In this document: in pieces, positions 1 through 12,600 of the stretch
Layout: every line of letters begins with the position of its first letter
Position numbering within the stretch: position 1 is the stretch's first letter
Source of the DNA: Pegea sp. RAD2-039
Lineage: Eukaryota > Chordata > Thaliacea > Salpida > Salpidae
Direction of reading: 5' to 3'
Length of the DNA: 64,000 nt
Assembly: GCA_034620365.1 (NCBI GenBank)
Contig: JAQGEQ010000048.1
Span: forward strand, 1,054,001 to 1,118,000
Notes under the pieces: generated by a model
Seen by the model: the letters and a program-made list of their open reading frames with translations, nothing else
What the model was told of the DNA's origin: nothing
Database searches by the model: none
Translations under genes and position numbers: made by a program

Positions 1-635
1 CAAACCATAAAATATTCTGAATTGTAAAACAAGTTTATTAATCAACGGATAGAATTTGATTTAAAGCAAAAATGTTTAATGAGATATAAAACCCCCAAAG
101 CTATTTGCTAATAAACTTGAAGCTACTTGACTTAATCACGGTAGCTGCTTCTACAGCCACCTACCCTTCAGCTGTTTCTTCCAGAAATTTCTATCAATAA
201 ACTATAGAGAGAATAACCTGAAGAAGTCTGAGACTATTTTTTGGATACTGTTTATATTTACGAACAGATGAAAGCACAATAAGTTTCAACTTTCCTTTTT
301 ATGAAAGAATTTTTAACTCCACCAAGCAAATTTAACTCCAAAAATGAATCGATTCCGAAAAAGGAAGATATCTTGAATGGATTAATTACTATTTCGAAAA
401 TATTTTATGAAGTATTTACCAAACTAGAAAATTGTTGAAATTATCGAAAATTAAAAAGATTTATTTTGTGGAATGATAAAGATGACAAATAAATGATTAA
501 TAATAGAAAACAAATTGATGAAGAATATTTACAGAAAAACTAATATTCAAAATTTGTTATATTATGCTAATTGGTCGAACTTCTAAAATGAAAAGTGACA
601 TGAGATGTTGGAATATAGTTAGCTTGACGAGATAT
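1..635 (-). other. Beta-adaptin 3' flank / 3' UTR
   Basis: This is the stretch downstream of the adaptin stop codon. It is AT-rich and I see no further coding exon. A minus-strand AATAAA (plus-strand tttatt) lies near position 32 and could be the polyadenylation signal, but hexamers of this kind are frequent in such AT-rich DNA. Confidence 0.4.
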
Positions 636-3600
636 TCAGTTACGAGAGATTGCATCGATGCTGTTATGAACAAGTTGTATAAGTTGAACATGCCGGCACT
701 TGTAAGCCATCTGCAGCAAATAGTTGATGAACAATTAACAAATTTTTCATGAAAATTAGTGAAAAATAGCAAACTTACACTGAAGATGCTGTATGGGTTT
801 CCTGGGGTGACTTTTAGTTCCATTAAAACCCAAATATCCCGAGGAAGCAGCAACGACAGATAAACCATGTCCTTCATCTCAACATTTCGCTTGGCAATCA
901 CAAAGACGTTGTTAGCTTTCAACTTCTCAATGAGTGTGTCTGATCAAATACATCAATTGAAGAAGATTTGATGATTTAAGAATCAACAAACCAGTGTTCA
1001 TGTTAGGTAACCCTCCAAGGTTATCCAGTTGAAATGATTTTTCGTGAGTAGAAGGAATCTCTTTCCAGGTTGAAAGAAAGACTCTTCGCTCTTTAAGAAA
1101 AAAAAAACGATTTGTAAACTTTGAACAGCAATTTCAGGGTAATCAAAATTTGAAAAAATGTTTCAGATATAATCAGTTAAATACAAACGTTTGTTTCTAA
1201 GAACAGATTAAAGATAAGAAATTAATTAAAGCAAACGAAAAGGCTAAAACAAATAACTCCAAAATATAATTCACAGAAATTTCGTCAAATCAATAGATAT
1301 TTAGAAGACTCAAGATGAGATCTCACCCATTTCGCCATTCTCCATAAACATCACATGAAGAGGGATAAGTGCAGAGAAGTAGAAGACATCAACATTGTTC
1401 TTGATGGCCACCTGGTCACAAAAACTTACTTACAAAGTCATTTGATGATGAAATATTTAACCTGAAGGTTGTTGAGTGGGTCCATTCGTTGAAAGGTTCC
1501 TCCAAAGTTAAGAGGAAGGACTACTTCAGTAGTTTGTGATTGACGCAAGCCGGGAAGATTTAAAGGACTGCTTGGAGAAATGCCAAAACTGAGGAGAAAA
1601 TACTTTGGTGAGACTCTCGCAAAGGAACAAATCTCAAATTGGTTTTATTTCATTTACAAATTTCGTTAATTTCAAACTCCCGATTTCATTTAATAATAAA
1701 TTGATGACAAAATAGTAGAAGAAAAAATAGACATCCACAAGTAAAAGGATTTAGCCAGCGGCAATTTATGAACAAATTTTTTTCATTTATAAGCAGAAGT
1801 TATAAATGTATCCACCACAGTCAATATGGAAATGAAGAGATGAGAAAAAGCCAAAGTTTAGATCAATTCAAAAATATTAATTTGTCATTTTTGAACATTT
1901 ATAAGAGCTTTAAACTAACTAGATACTTTCATAGATTTTCAGAATGGTTTTTAAAGTATCAAATAAATGTATTCATTTAGCTCTAGCTTTGTTTTCATTG
2001 GTCGAAATCTCAGCATCAGGTGAGTCCTTAAAAACTGGAGTCTGTGTCTTTCTGTGATCTTTTTGACTCTCTGGTCATCTCAACAGAATGTCCACCTTTC
2101 ACCATTTGCACAAAGAGAAGAGACAGAATTATTCAGAACGAAATGAATACAGCAGATAAAGGAAATCCAAAAACAGCTGGCAGAAGTTGGTTTATTAAGA
2201 TGGAAACAAGAGGAAATGTTCTGCTGCATTTCAAGGTTTACTCGATTTACAAACCAGAAAACGTTTGGAAACTTTTTAATATTCCAGGAGTTTAATAGTC
2301 GCGGTAATAGTCTAGCTGTTTTTGCTTATAAAGATAAGAAGCTGATAGATGCAAGAATTTTTCTTGAAAATAAGAACAACTTTCAAGTCTTATTAGAAGA
2401 TTGTGACCTGATGGTTCTGTATGTGCCCTTTTTCGAGAACCCTCTACCAACGTTTGAGCTTGATTATCTTTGTAAGTTTCGAATCTTACACCTTTTAAAC
2501 ACCAATTTAATAAACTTACGAATGAAGTTTAGCACGTGACTTAAGTCGACAAGATTTTGCATAAACATTTTAGCTACAAGAGAGACACAAACAACAACAA
2601 GTTTTGTGAATCAACAGGGGGGTGCGAAGTGATAAAAAGTGATAAATACATGATCAATTTCGATGGTAAAAACAAAATGTCAGCAAAAAGAACTAATTGG
2701 AAAAAATATGGTTGTTGGTTTATCGAACCAAATGAAGAAATTGGAGCTTTTTATCTATCAGCTCAAAATGTACAAATAGGCTTACAGCAAAGTTTAAAGG
2801 TGAAAACAAATAACAAATTGAATTTTCATGATAAGAGCTACTTGGTTTCAGGTTTGGGATTTAGCCACTAGACTGATATTACTACAAATAGATGGTTCTG
2901 TTGATGTATATGGGCTAGTTGGTATAGAATGTAACAAGTCTTCTCCACTAGTTGTTGAATTGAGTTGTACGAATGCTGAAAAATGTTTCGTTGATGACAA
3001 CATTTCATTTACACTTAAATATAACAGTGAGTAGTCACTACTTGACAAACATCTTTTAATCCAAGTTCTTTTATTTCAGTAATACCCGAAACAGATATGG
3101 AATGCTTGCAGGTTAGCTTTATTTTTCTATTCTTTCGATTTGTACAATTAAACTAAAAATGCTTGACAGAATCTGAAATGTCCAGACAACCAAGAGTGTG
3201 ACATTCCTTGTTCTACTTTTGACCAATTGATTTCAGATCAATACAAAATTGAAAAGAAATCTACAGCTTTGGTTATTTAAGTTCATGTCACGTGATGTAA
3301 CAGTTTTGATCAACATACACAACTTTTGTAGCGCTCAGGACCGACAAGTCAGAAGAACAAATCAAAATGCCCACTACCATCTAGGTACTGTTCATGCCCA
3401 GCTACAGTAAATAGGATCAATTTCTGTTCACCTAAGATCCACTGTAAATCAAGTAAGTCTGCAACTACACCTTGCACATGTATAACACTTTTCTACTTTG
3501 TAGCAAGGTTTGTTCAGACAGAATGCTTGTGGGCTTGCATCTTCGCTAAAATAAAAGTTTGTCCGCGATTGATGAAGATTTTTCGCCAGCACGTGAAATT

Positions 3601-6600
3601 GTTGTGATTAAATAGGTTGAGGTGGTGGAAACATGTTTAATTTTGTATCATGCATCAATTAGCTGAATATGATTAATGATACTTTCAATAATCAATTTAT
3701 TCTTTATCTATTTTATCTTTACTTGCTTTTGTATTGAGATAATGAAATTAAAACAATTTATTTTTGTGAAACTTATGTGAAAAATCTTGTAAAATAAACC
3801 AAAGAATTTTCTTTCGTATTATTACTACGTAAAACTAGTGGTTTTGAAGAACGCAAAATGTTTGAAAGCATTTGACAGAGATATATGAAACAAAGATGAT
3901 TTTCAAAAGTTGAAAAATGATATTGGTGAGAATTTTGTTTAGTATAAACAAGAGATTTACTTGATGAAATTATTATATTATAAAAATAGCTTGGTAGGGT
4001 AAAACAAAATGAAAAAATAAGTAAGAAAAGGTGAAATTTAAGTAGAAGCCTGACGTAAATTTCCATGAATTATTTCACCCACATTTAAAAAACTTTTAAT
4101 GAAAATATATGAGAGTCTGAATATATGTATCTGGGTTATAAGAAGATAAATGATTTTCAAAAAGTGAACATCATTTCAATTCGATATGTCATCATCAGAT
4201 ACATTGATGCATACACTAATGAAATTGGTTGGAATCAAACTAGTTAGTGATGCAGATAGTTAATGTAATTTTGTCAAAAATAGGAATAATGGTTTACGAT
4301 TAGAGATAATTGAAAGAAGAAATAAGTTTCTAGAAGTTCTATATGAAATAAAATGATGTTTATAACTTCATGAAAAATATGTTTAATAATTTATCAGAAA
4401 AAAACTTAATCTTATTCAAGTTAAATAATTTAGCCCTTGGCTAGAAAGACAAAAAATATATAATAAATCAGAATGTCGAAAGTGAATGGTTTAAAACAAA
4501 ATATTCATTTCTACGTACATGTGAAAACCTCCTGAAAAATGTTCCAGAAACCGAAACAGCCACACAAACAGGCAACAGATTCGATTAGTTTCTAACCACA
4601 ATTGTTATTGGTTAGAAGCAAAAGTGTTGGTTGAAAAGTAACAAGTGTGACAAGAAATATGATGTAATCAACGATAAGATTTTTTAGGTTTCATTATCTT
4701 TGATATTTTCTAAACTCGAAAAAAAAGAAAAAAGAAAAAAAACTCGAAGATGAAGTTATAAGCTGTTATTGGTAATAGTAGCAAGTTGATTGAGAAGATT
4801 TTTGTTGAAAGATGAGGTACTTCTTCATTTTACTGTTTAGTTATTTTTGTTTGAGTTGTTATGCAAGTAAGGCATACAAGGAGAAAAGGTTAATTTAATC
4901 TAGGTCTTGCTTTCTACAGTTTGTCGTCCTTTCACAGTATGCACTGAGTCACGTGACAGCGTAATTGGCAGTGATGACAATAAGGATTCTGTTTTAAGGT
5001 GGGTGATCCAACCCACAAAAGTTTTCCGATCAATTGTGTTTGTGTTTCGCGTAAGTTGATGATGACAAGTGAGAAATGATCTGCATTAGCTGGTTAATTT
5101 GCAGGAGTTTCAAGCAAATAGTCAAGTTAAAATGGTGGTAATTAGAAATGATGGTTTCAGGATATTTGATGATTACATCAACCAACAAAATCGAACAAAT
5201 TTTGAGATTATTCAGAAGGAGGTGCAAGCAGTGATGATCGTCAAAGAGAATACTGTTGATGGAGGATTTCAACTGAACTACTTTGGTAAGTTAAGATTGA
5301 TGATCACAGTTTGTGATTGAAGTAAATGATCAGGTGATTGTGAGTTACTTGAGGAGCAGAAATTGAAATATATTTCACAAACATTCCATGATACCAACAC
5401 ATGTTGGATCGTCAACTTTGCTGTTGATACTGATGAGAAGTTGAAACGGATTTATATGATAGTGAGAGATCTGATTTTAGATGAAAAGTCTGTGGTGAAA
5501 GTAAGTAAAAAGTGACAACAGAAGAAGATATGAAATAATTGAAAATCAAATGCAGTTTACAGATGCAAATACTCATCAATTACTAGCAACCATCAATGAT
5601 TATATCGATTATGAGGTGTTTGCATTTGAAACCACAATCAATCGTTCTATTATCATTGACCTCAACTGTCATCAAGAAAGTTGTTCTACTAGTGACAATC
5701 AATTCCAGTTAAACATGTACAGTAAGTTACTTGTTTGTGATTGGCTGTAATCTGATTAGTTATCAACTAACAGCTACAAATGAAGAAGGAATAGCCTGCA
5801 GTGAGGTGAGTAGCAGCAAATTGAGATGGTAGTGACTGGAAGTTTTGTGAACAGGTACAATTGTATTGCAGTCAAATGAATGATGATGCATTATGTCTTC
5901 TTCAATGCCCAGAGTTCAATTATATCATCAAAGAGGAGATCAGTTTAGACGTAAACCAAATTTAACGATTCCATCTTCTACATCTTTCTTTATTCAGGAA
6001 AACGCCCCAAGTATTCGGAAAGGATTTCTAACTAAATTAAATTCGCGGATTGGCTTTCGTAAAAAGTCAGGTGATAACAGAAATTGTCCAATCAGCAAAC
6101 AGTATTGTGGTTGTCCAAGTTCAGACAATTTACATAGATTTTGTCGTACCAAAAAGAAATGTTTTGAGCGTAAGTTGTGATACAAGTAGTTGCTATGTGC
6201 ATGTGGGTTGCTATGTGCAGATGGGTTGCTATGTGCAAGTGGGTTGCTATGTGCATGTGGGCTGCTATGTGCAGGTGGGTTGCTATGTGTAAATGGGTTG
6301 CTATGTGCAGGTGGGTTGCTATGTGCAGATGGGTTGCTATGTGCAGGTGAGTTGCTATGTGCAGATGGGTTGCTATGTGCAAGTGGGTTGCTATGTGCAT
6401 GTGGGTTGCTATGTGCAAGTGGGTTGCTATGTGCATGTGGGTTGCTATGTGCAGATGGGTTGCTATGTGCAGGTGGGTTGCTATGTGCAGGTGAGTTGCT
6501 ATGTGCAGATGGGTTGCTATGTGCAAGTGGGTTGCTATGTGCATGGGTTGCTATGTGCATGGGTTGCTATGTGCAGATGGGTTGCTATGTGCAGGTGGGT

Positions 6601-9600
6601 TGCTATGTGGGTTGCTATGTGTAGATGGGTTGCTATGTGTGGGTTGCTATGTGCAGGTTGCTATGTGTTTGCTATGTGCAGAGGTGGGTTGCTATGTGCA
6701 GATGGGTTGCTATGTGCAGTGGGTGCTATGTTGCTATGTGTAAATGGGTTGCTATGTGCAGGTGGGTTGCTATGAGCAGATGGGTTGCTATGTGTAGATG
6801 GGTTGCTATGTGCAGATGGGTTGCTATGTGCAGATGGGTTGCTATGTGCAGGTGGGTTGCTATGTGCAGATGGGTTGCTATGTGCAGGTGGGTTGCTATG
6901 AGCAGATGGGTTGCTATGTGTAGATGGGTTGCTATGTGCAGATGGGTTGCTATGTGCAGGTGGGTTGCTATGTTCAGATGAGTTGCTATGTGCAGGTGGG
7001 TTGCTATGTGCAGATGGGTTGCTATGTGCATGTGGGTTGCTATGTGCAGGTGGGTTGCTATGAGCAGATGGGTTGCTATGTGTAGATGGGTTGCTATGTG
7101 CAGATGGGTTGCTATGTGCAGGTGGGTTGCTATGTTCAGATGAGTTGCTATGTGCAGGTGCTATGTGTTGCTATGTGTGCTATGTGTATGGGTTGCTATG
7201 TGCAGATGGGTTGCTATGTGCAGGTGGGTTGCTATGTTCAGATGTTGCTATGTGCAGGTGGGTTGCTATGTGCTATGTGCATGGGTTGCTATGTGCAGAT
7301 GTGCTATGTGTGGGTTGCTATGTGCAGATGGGTTGCTATGTGCAGGTGGGTTGCTATGTGGGTTGCTATGATGGGTTGCTATGTGCAGATGGGTTGCTAT
7401 GTGCAGATGGGTTGCTATGTGCAGATGAGTCGGTAGAATTGGTCAGAAACAATAAATTTGAAGAAATGATGACAAAAATGCAAAAGTCATTCACATATCA
7501 GATAACTTTTTGGTATTTTATAGATGGAAGATGTACTTGGGCTTGCATCTTAGCTAAAATGACAATATGCCTCAAAGTAAAGATCTTACCCAGCATCAAA
7601 CTTTTATAGAAAAATCATTTCAAGTCAATTAAGCTTCAATCTGTTTGAATTTCAACTAATTTAATATAAATTTTTGCATCAAATAAACTGACACTGATAA
7701 TCTTGAAGTGGACAAAATTATTACAAAATCTGTTAAAGAATAACAATAAAATCATTTCAAAACGTTGTCAATTTACTTCAAACTTGTTGATCAGTAGATA
7801 GTAGGACATTGTGTAAAATTCAAGATTCCTACAAACCCAGCTGAATAAAACTCTGTTATCTGAGAATTTAGTAGCTAGTAAACAAATCAAAGCTTTTATG
7901 TTGCTGCTAGACTTGCAGAGAAACTGCTGAGAAGCAAAGACAAGGTTTGGTGGGGATAGTTTTACCAACCATTAGTAAATACGTTGGTTATAGTTTGTTA
8001 AGTCTCTTTAAAATATTTTTTCAAATATCTGCTTAAAATTTACCAATAAAACTAAACTGAATTACAAGATTAAAATTCATCTAAATTTCTAGACAAGGTA
8101 AACTGTGTTTACCCCACAACAAATATTTTGTAATCAACAAATGAAAATAAGATTTTCAATGAACAACATTAAAAACCTGTTTTTGTTTAATTGAATGGCG
8201 AAATTTCCTAATGGTTGCATTGCACGGTTGGTGAAGGTGAGGACCATTTGAAGTTCTTTATTCTTTCTTTGAAATGTTCCTTGAACTTCTAATCCTTTAG
8301 CATAAGCAGCAGTGAGCCAAGTCTGAAAAGAAAACATTCAAACATCTCTAGTCAGCGTTTTAACACGAAATGTTTAAATAAACAAGTTTGGTTAGAAAAA
8401 TACAAGAAAGAAATGATGTCAGCAACAATACTTGCTGGTGGTGGGATTCACAAATAGATTAAGATTTGAAGAATTAAACATCAATTTGTCATACCTCTTT
8501 AGGAAGCACTAATAACGTGGTTGGTGGTGAGAAATCCAAACCCATTAAATTATCCAAGGGTTGGTTCTGAGTGGTTGCTTGCGATGGTTCAGGCTTGGCA
8601 AGCTGAACCAACAAAAAGTAATTTGTTACAAGTAGCAAGAAAGTTGAAAGAAAGCGGTGGCCTACCAAGTAATCAATATTACCCATGTCCAACAATGAGG
8701 TTGCTGGTACAGTGGGCATCACTTGAGGAGTCTGCACCAAAGAAGGGCCGAGATCAAGTCCTAAAAGATCAGTAACAATCGCATCTTGAGTAGGAATGAC
8801 CTAAAAAATGTAAAGATGTATTTCAAGTCTACAATTCAAAAAATCGTGAAAAAAACGATAAAATAATAAAATTAAATTTTTGAGAGATATATTGTTTATC
8901 TGTCAGCAGTTTCTAATCGTGTTTCAGTCGCATGACCTGTAGCTATGCCACATAGAGGGGGTAGACACTTACTTGAGGTGCTGGTTGAGAAGCAGGTACT
9001 TGTTCGGTAGCAGCAGCAGGTTTTGCAGAAACACTATCGACAGATCTGAAAGAAAATTTATTGTGAGATGATGAAATAGAAGATGACTGAAAATATTTGA
9101 GCAGTTGATAAGTGAAGCTTCTTTCATAGATTCAATTCATTAGATCAAAAAAAATATTTTCAAAGATTTCTATTTCAAGAAGATCAAAATATGTGAACAG
9201 TTTAAAAATAAACATAAAATACACAAGCTTCAGTTTCTAGGCTATTTTCAATCATTTTTTTAATATTTAAAATCAAATTAAAAGGAAACCAATAAATTAG
9301 CCCCAAAAGATTATGTCAATTACTTTACATCATCAAAATAATCTATAGTTTAACACTTGTCTCTTTAGTGCCAGCTTGTGTTAAGTAGAAGACTAAAACT
9401 AGATGAAGGTAGGAAGTAATGTGTACCCAGGTTTGTGTAAGGTCTTCCTCATTGCTGCCGCCCCCTTCTCTCCTTCTATAAATGAACTTGGAGGTTTATG
9501 ATACACTGAAGCCAATGATGCAATGTGACAGATTAGTTCATCAAGCAAAGTTGGTTCTATCAAATCCGTCTCTTCTGAGATAAGAGGTTTTTCGGCAAGA

Positions 9601-12600
9601 ACTACATCCTAAAAACGAAATATTCAATTTTCAATCACCAGATGATCAGAGTATAAAAATCAATCAAATTTATTTCTACGAATTGTTGATTAATTCAGAA
9701 GATTTCCGACTAACTTTTGCAGCAGCAGGATCAGTAGAGAGCAACCTCCAGTAGATGTAACCTCGATCCCTCAAATCTGGATTATCACTATCCTGTTATA
9801 AAATGAAAAGTAGAGTTGTATTTTTTCGAGACACAAATCGATGATTGAGTTGAAGTAGACCTATTATTTTCACTCAAGTGATTTTCAATTTTCATTTTTT
9901 CTACTTTACTAAATATTTGATTTATAAATTGATAAATTTCAATTTCGAACTGAAAATTTATCAATTTTGGTTTTATGTTTTTCGATACGATCGAATCAAT
10001 AAAGTGGTTAGAGGTTATCAAATCAAATTGCTGACCACTAACTAGTAGCAACACTTCGAAACACTAGCATGCAAACCTGTGTAGCCAAACTAAGAACTGA
10101 TTGAACTAATTCCTGAGTTTCTGTTGGTTTCTTCAGAAACAGTTTAACGATAGCAGTCAACAATTGAAGTTGAACCTGTCAAGAAAACACGTCAACAACA
10201 TGATTACATCATCTGCAACTTTACTTGAGTATTTTCATCATGAAAAGCTTCCAAGAACGATTCCAGTAACTCATCTGCGTTATCTATACGTTCAGCATAC
10301 TCACCAATAATCCAAATCATTGATGCTCTAGCTTCAGGTTCATCTAAAGTTTCCAGGTTTTCACACAAATTTGCGATAATACTTTCATACCTGTGAGGAG
10401 AATCAGTTCAAAGTTAGAACTCAATTCTCAGCTAAAAATCGATTTTTGAGAAAGTTTAAAAGCTCGATATACAAAACGATTGAAGTGAAATATTGTTCAA
10501 ACTAACTTGTTTGGATATTTGCGGAAAATATCTTTGATGACAACAATAGCTTCTTGTACAACGTAATTGACTTTAGTTTGAATAAGATCGATTAAAGTAC
10601 TCACACAACGTTCTGATGATTGCTGAAAATGAAATTGATCATCAATTCGATCTTCAATAACAACCAATCACAACTCACTTCTACTTTGATGGCACATCTA
10701 CCAATTGCTCGCACAGATTTACGAACAAAGTCCACGTCCACCTCTTGGGCATATTCTTTTAACTCAGCCAACACCTGATCAGCAATTTAATTTACTTAAA
10801 ATTTAAAAACAATAAAATAGTTGAAACATTTAAATAGAATGAAATAGCTTTTGTAGATTTTATTGAATATTTTGTATTTACCTGACCAATGTTAGACTGA
10901 GAAGCAAGTCTGATCATAATATCCAGTTTTTCCAGCTTCACATAAATTGGGTCGTTGTATTTGACGAAGAAAACTTTCATTTCGTGTTTCAACACACTTG
11001 GCCTATTCAAAAACAAATGTTTAAAGCAACAAGAAACAAGTTGATTATTAGTTAAGAAATTTGTGAATCATTAAAAGACCTTTTTTGAACTATCAAATTG
11101 ATGTTACGAAGAGCAACATATTGGATTTCAGGCTCCGCTGAGAGCAAGGTCACTAGTGGTGGGGCCATTTTCTTTAAAAGACTTTCTTGACTAGTTTTAT
11201 CTGAGCTTAGCATTTCCAAGATTTTCATACAAACCTGAAATCGAAAAAAGAATTTATTGAATTTTGGAATTGTCTGAAATATCAAATTTGTGGCATACTT
11301 TCACAGCTGAGAGTACAACAGCAGAGTTCGCATGCTGTAGTCTTGGTGTTACTCTCTCAGCAATACTGAAATCAACATCAAATCATCAACAAATCTAATC
11401 ATCAGTATCTTCATACCTTTGAGCTTCTCGGGAGTCCTCTGGGACATAATTTGCAATCGCATCCAAGATGAAAATCTGCCCCCATTCAGTACACTCATTA
11501 AGAGCAGTGAGGAGCTTGTTGATGGTGGGAGGAGTCATAAAATTGACAAGAGCTGCTGCTCTTGATGAAGACTCTCCAATTTCTGACAACGAAGCAACTG
11601 CATTTGCAACCACCTGCAGATATTTACTCTCAATAATTTGTCCACGAAATCATATCAACCAAACCATTGGGTTAGAATCAGAAAGCAAATCTTTCAAAGC
11701 ATCTAGGAACCCTTGTTCTTCCACCATTTGGTTGTTTATATCAAATAATTTGGCCACACAGACAGCTGCTGTCTTCCTCACATATGGATCTTCATCCTGA
11801 AGAAAGATCAAAATTTCAGTAAGTAGAATGATGAGCCAAATATGATTTCCAAACAAATTTAAAAGATCTACAAAGATTAAAATCATGGATGATATAATGT
11901 CGATTAGAGGCTTGGAAACTCCGGTTGCCAACAATTGTAAAAATATGATTTTTGGTGAGTTTACATGAAGGTAAACAACTGTCGTGTACTTCATTACTCT
12001 TTTTGGTAAGAATCATTTTTTAGTAAGTAATAGTCGAAAACTTTATCTAAAAAGTGAAGATTAGTCTCGATAGCTGGTAGCATCTTTAAATAAATCTTTA
12101 TAAGGAAAAAAGAGATTGTTGATGAAGTACATATTTCGATCTTATCAAGTTATCTGACCGACAGATCTTTAAAGATAAGCAAAGACATATCAACAACTTG
12201 GTTGACGAAATAAGTCCCCGTATATATGAGAGGTTTTTTGAATAAATGTTTATACTTTATGAAGATTCAAATTGGGTTGCTGAGAATTTATTTACTAAAC
12301 TACTGAAGACGAGATAAACAAACTTAAAATCTACTAGAAACCTTCAAACACTTTCGAAGAGGCTCACACAAGTACTCAGTTATTTTCTCTACTCTTATAC
12401 ATCCCATTGTACGAACAGCAAGAGCTCTAATCAAAGGATTTGGATCATCACAATCCTACAAATAGATGAGCAAAGATTTATTAATTTTCATTTTCTTGTT
12501 AGTTTAAAAACAAACCTTAACAAAAGTGTTGACCGCCATGATTGCCATGTCAGGTTGACTTTTAGCATAATTCATCAAATACAAATAAACCAGTTTCTTC

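Larger units (their letters stand above)
1589..8176 (-). other. 6.6-kb beta-adaptin intron hosting nested genes
   Basis: This intron separates the exon ending FAIQLNKN (8177-8322; donor after AAC AG) from the exon beginning [11 protein letters not shown] (1462-1588; acceptor ctcctcag). In animal beta-adaptins these two segments are contiguous in the appendage domain, so the intron assignment is firm. It is by far the largest intron of the gene. It contains two complete plus-strand genes and a minisatellite. Confidence 0.9.

Noticed and set aside
6190-7436. Long overlapping ORFs on both strands encoding hexapeptide repeats (GLLCAD, GCYVQM, WVAMCR, HIATHL, AHSNP types)
   Set aside because: They are a by-product of an 18-bp tandem repeat without stops in several frames at once. 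The array lies in an intron, and read-through from the preceding exon hits a stop immediately. Kept only as the cryptic-exon idea in the findings.
11468-11800. Plus-strand 110-codon ORF
   Set aside because: Antisense shadow of beta-adaptin exons 4-5.
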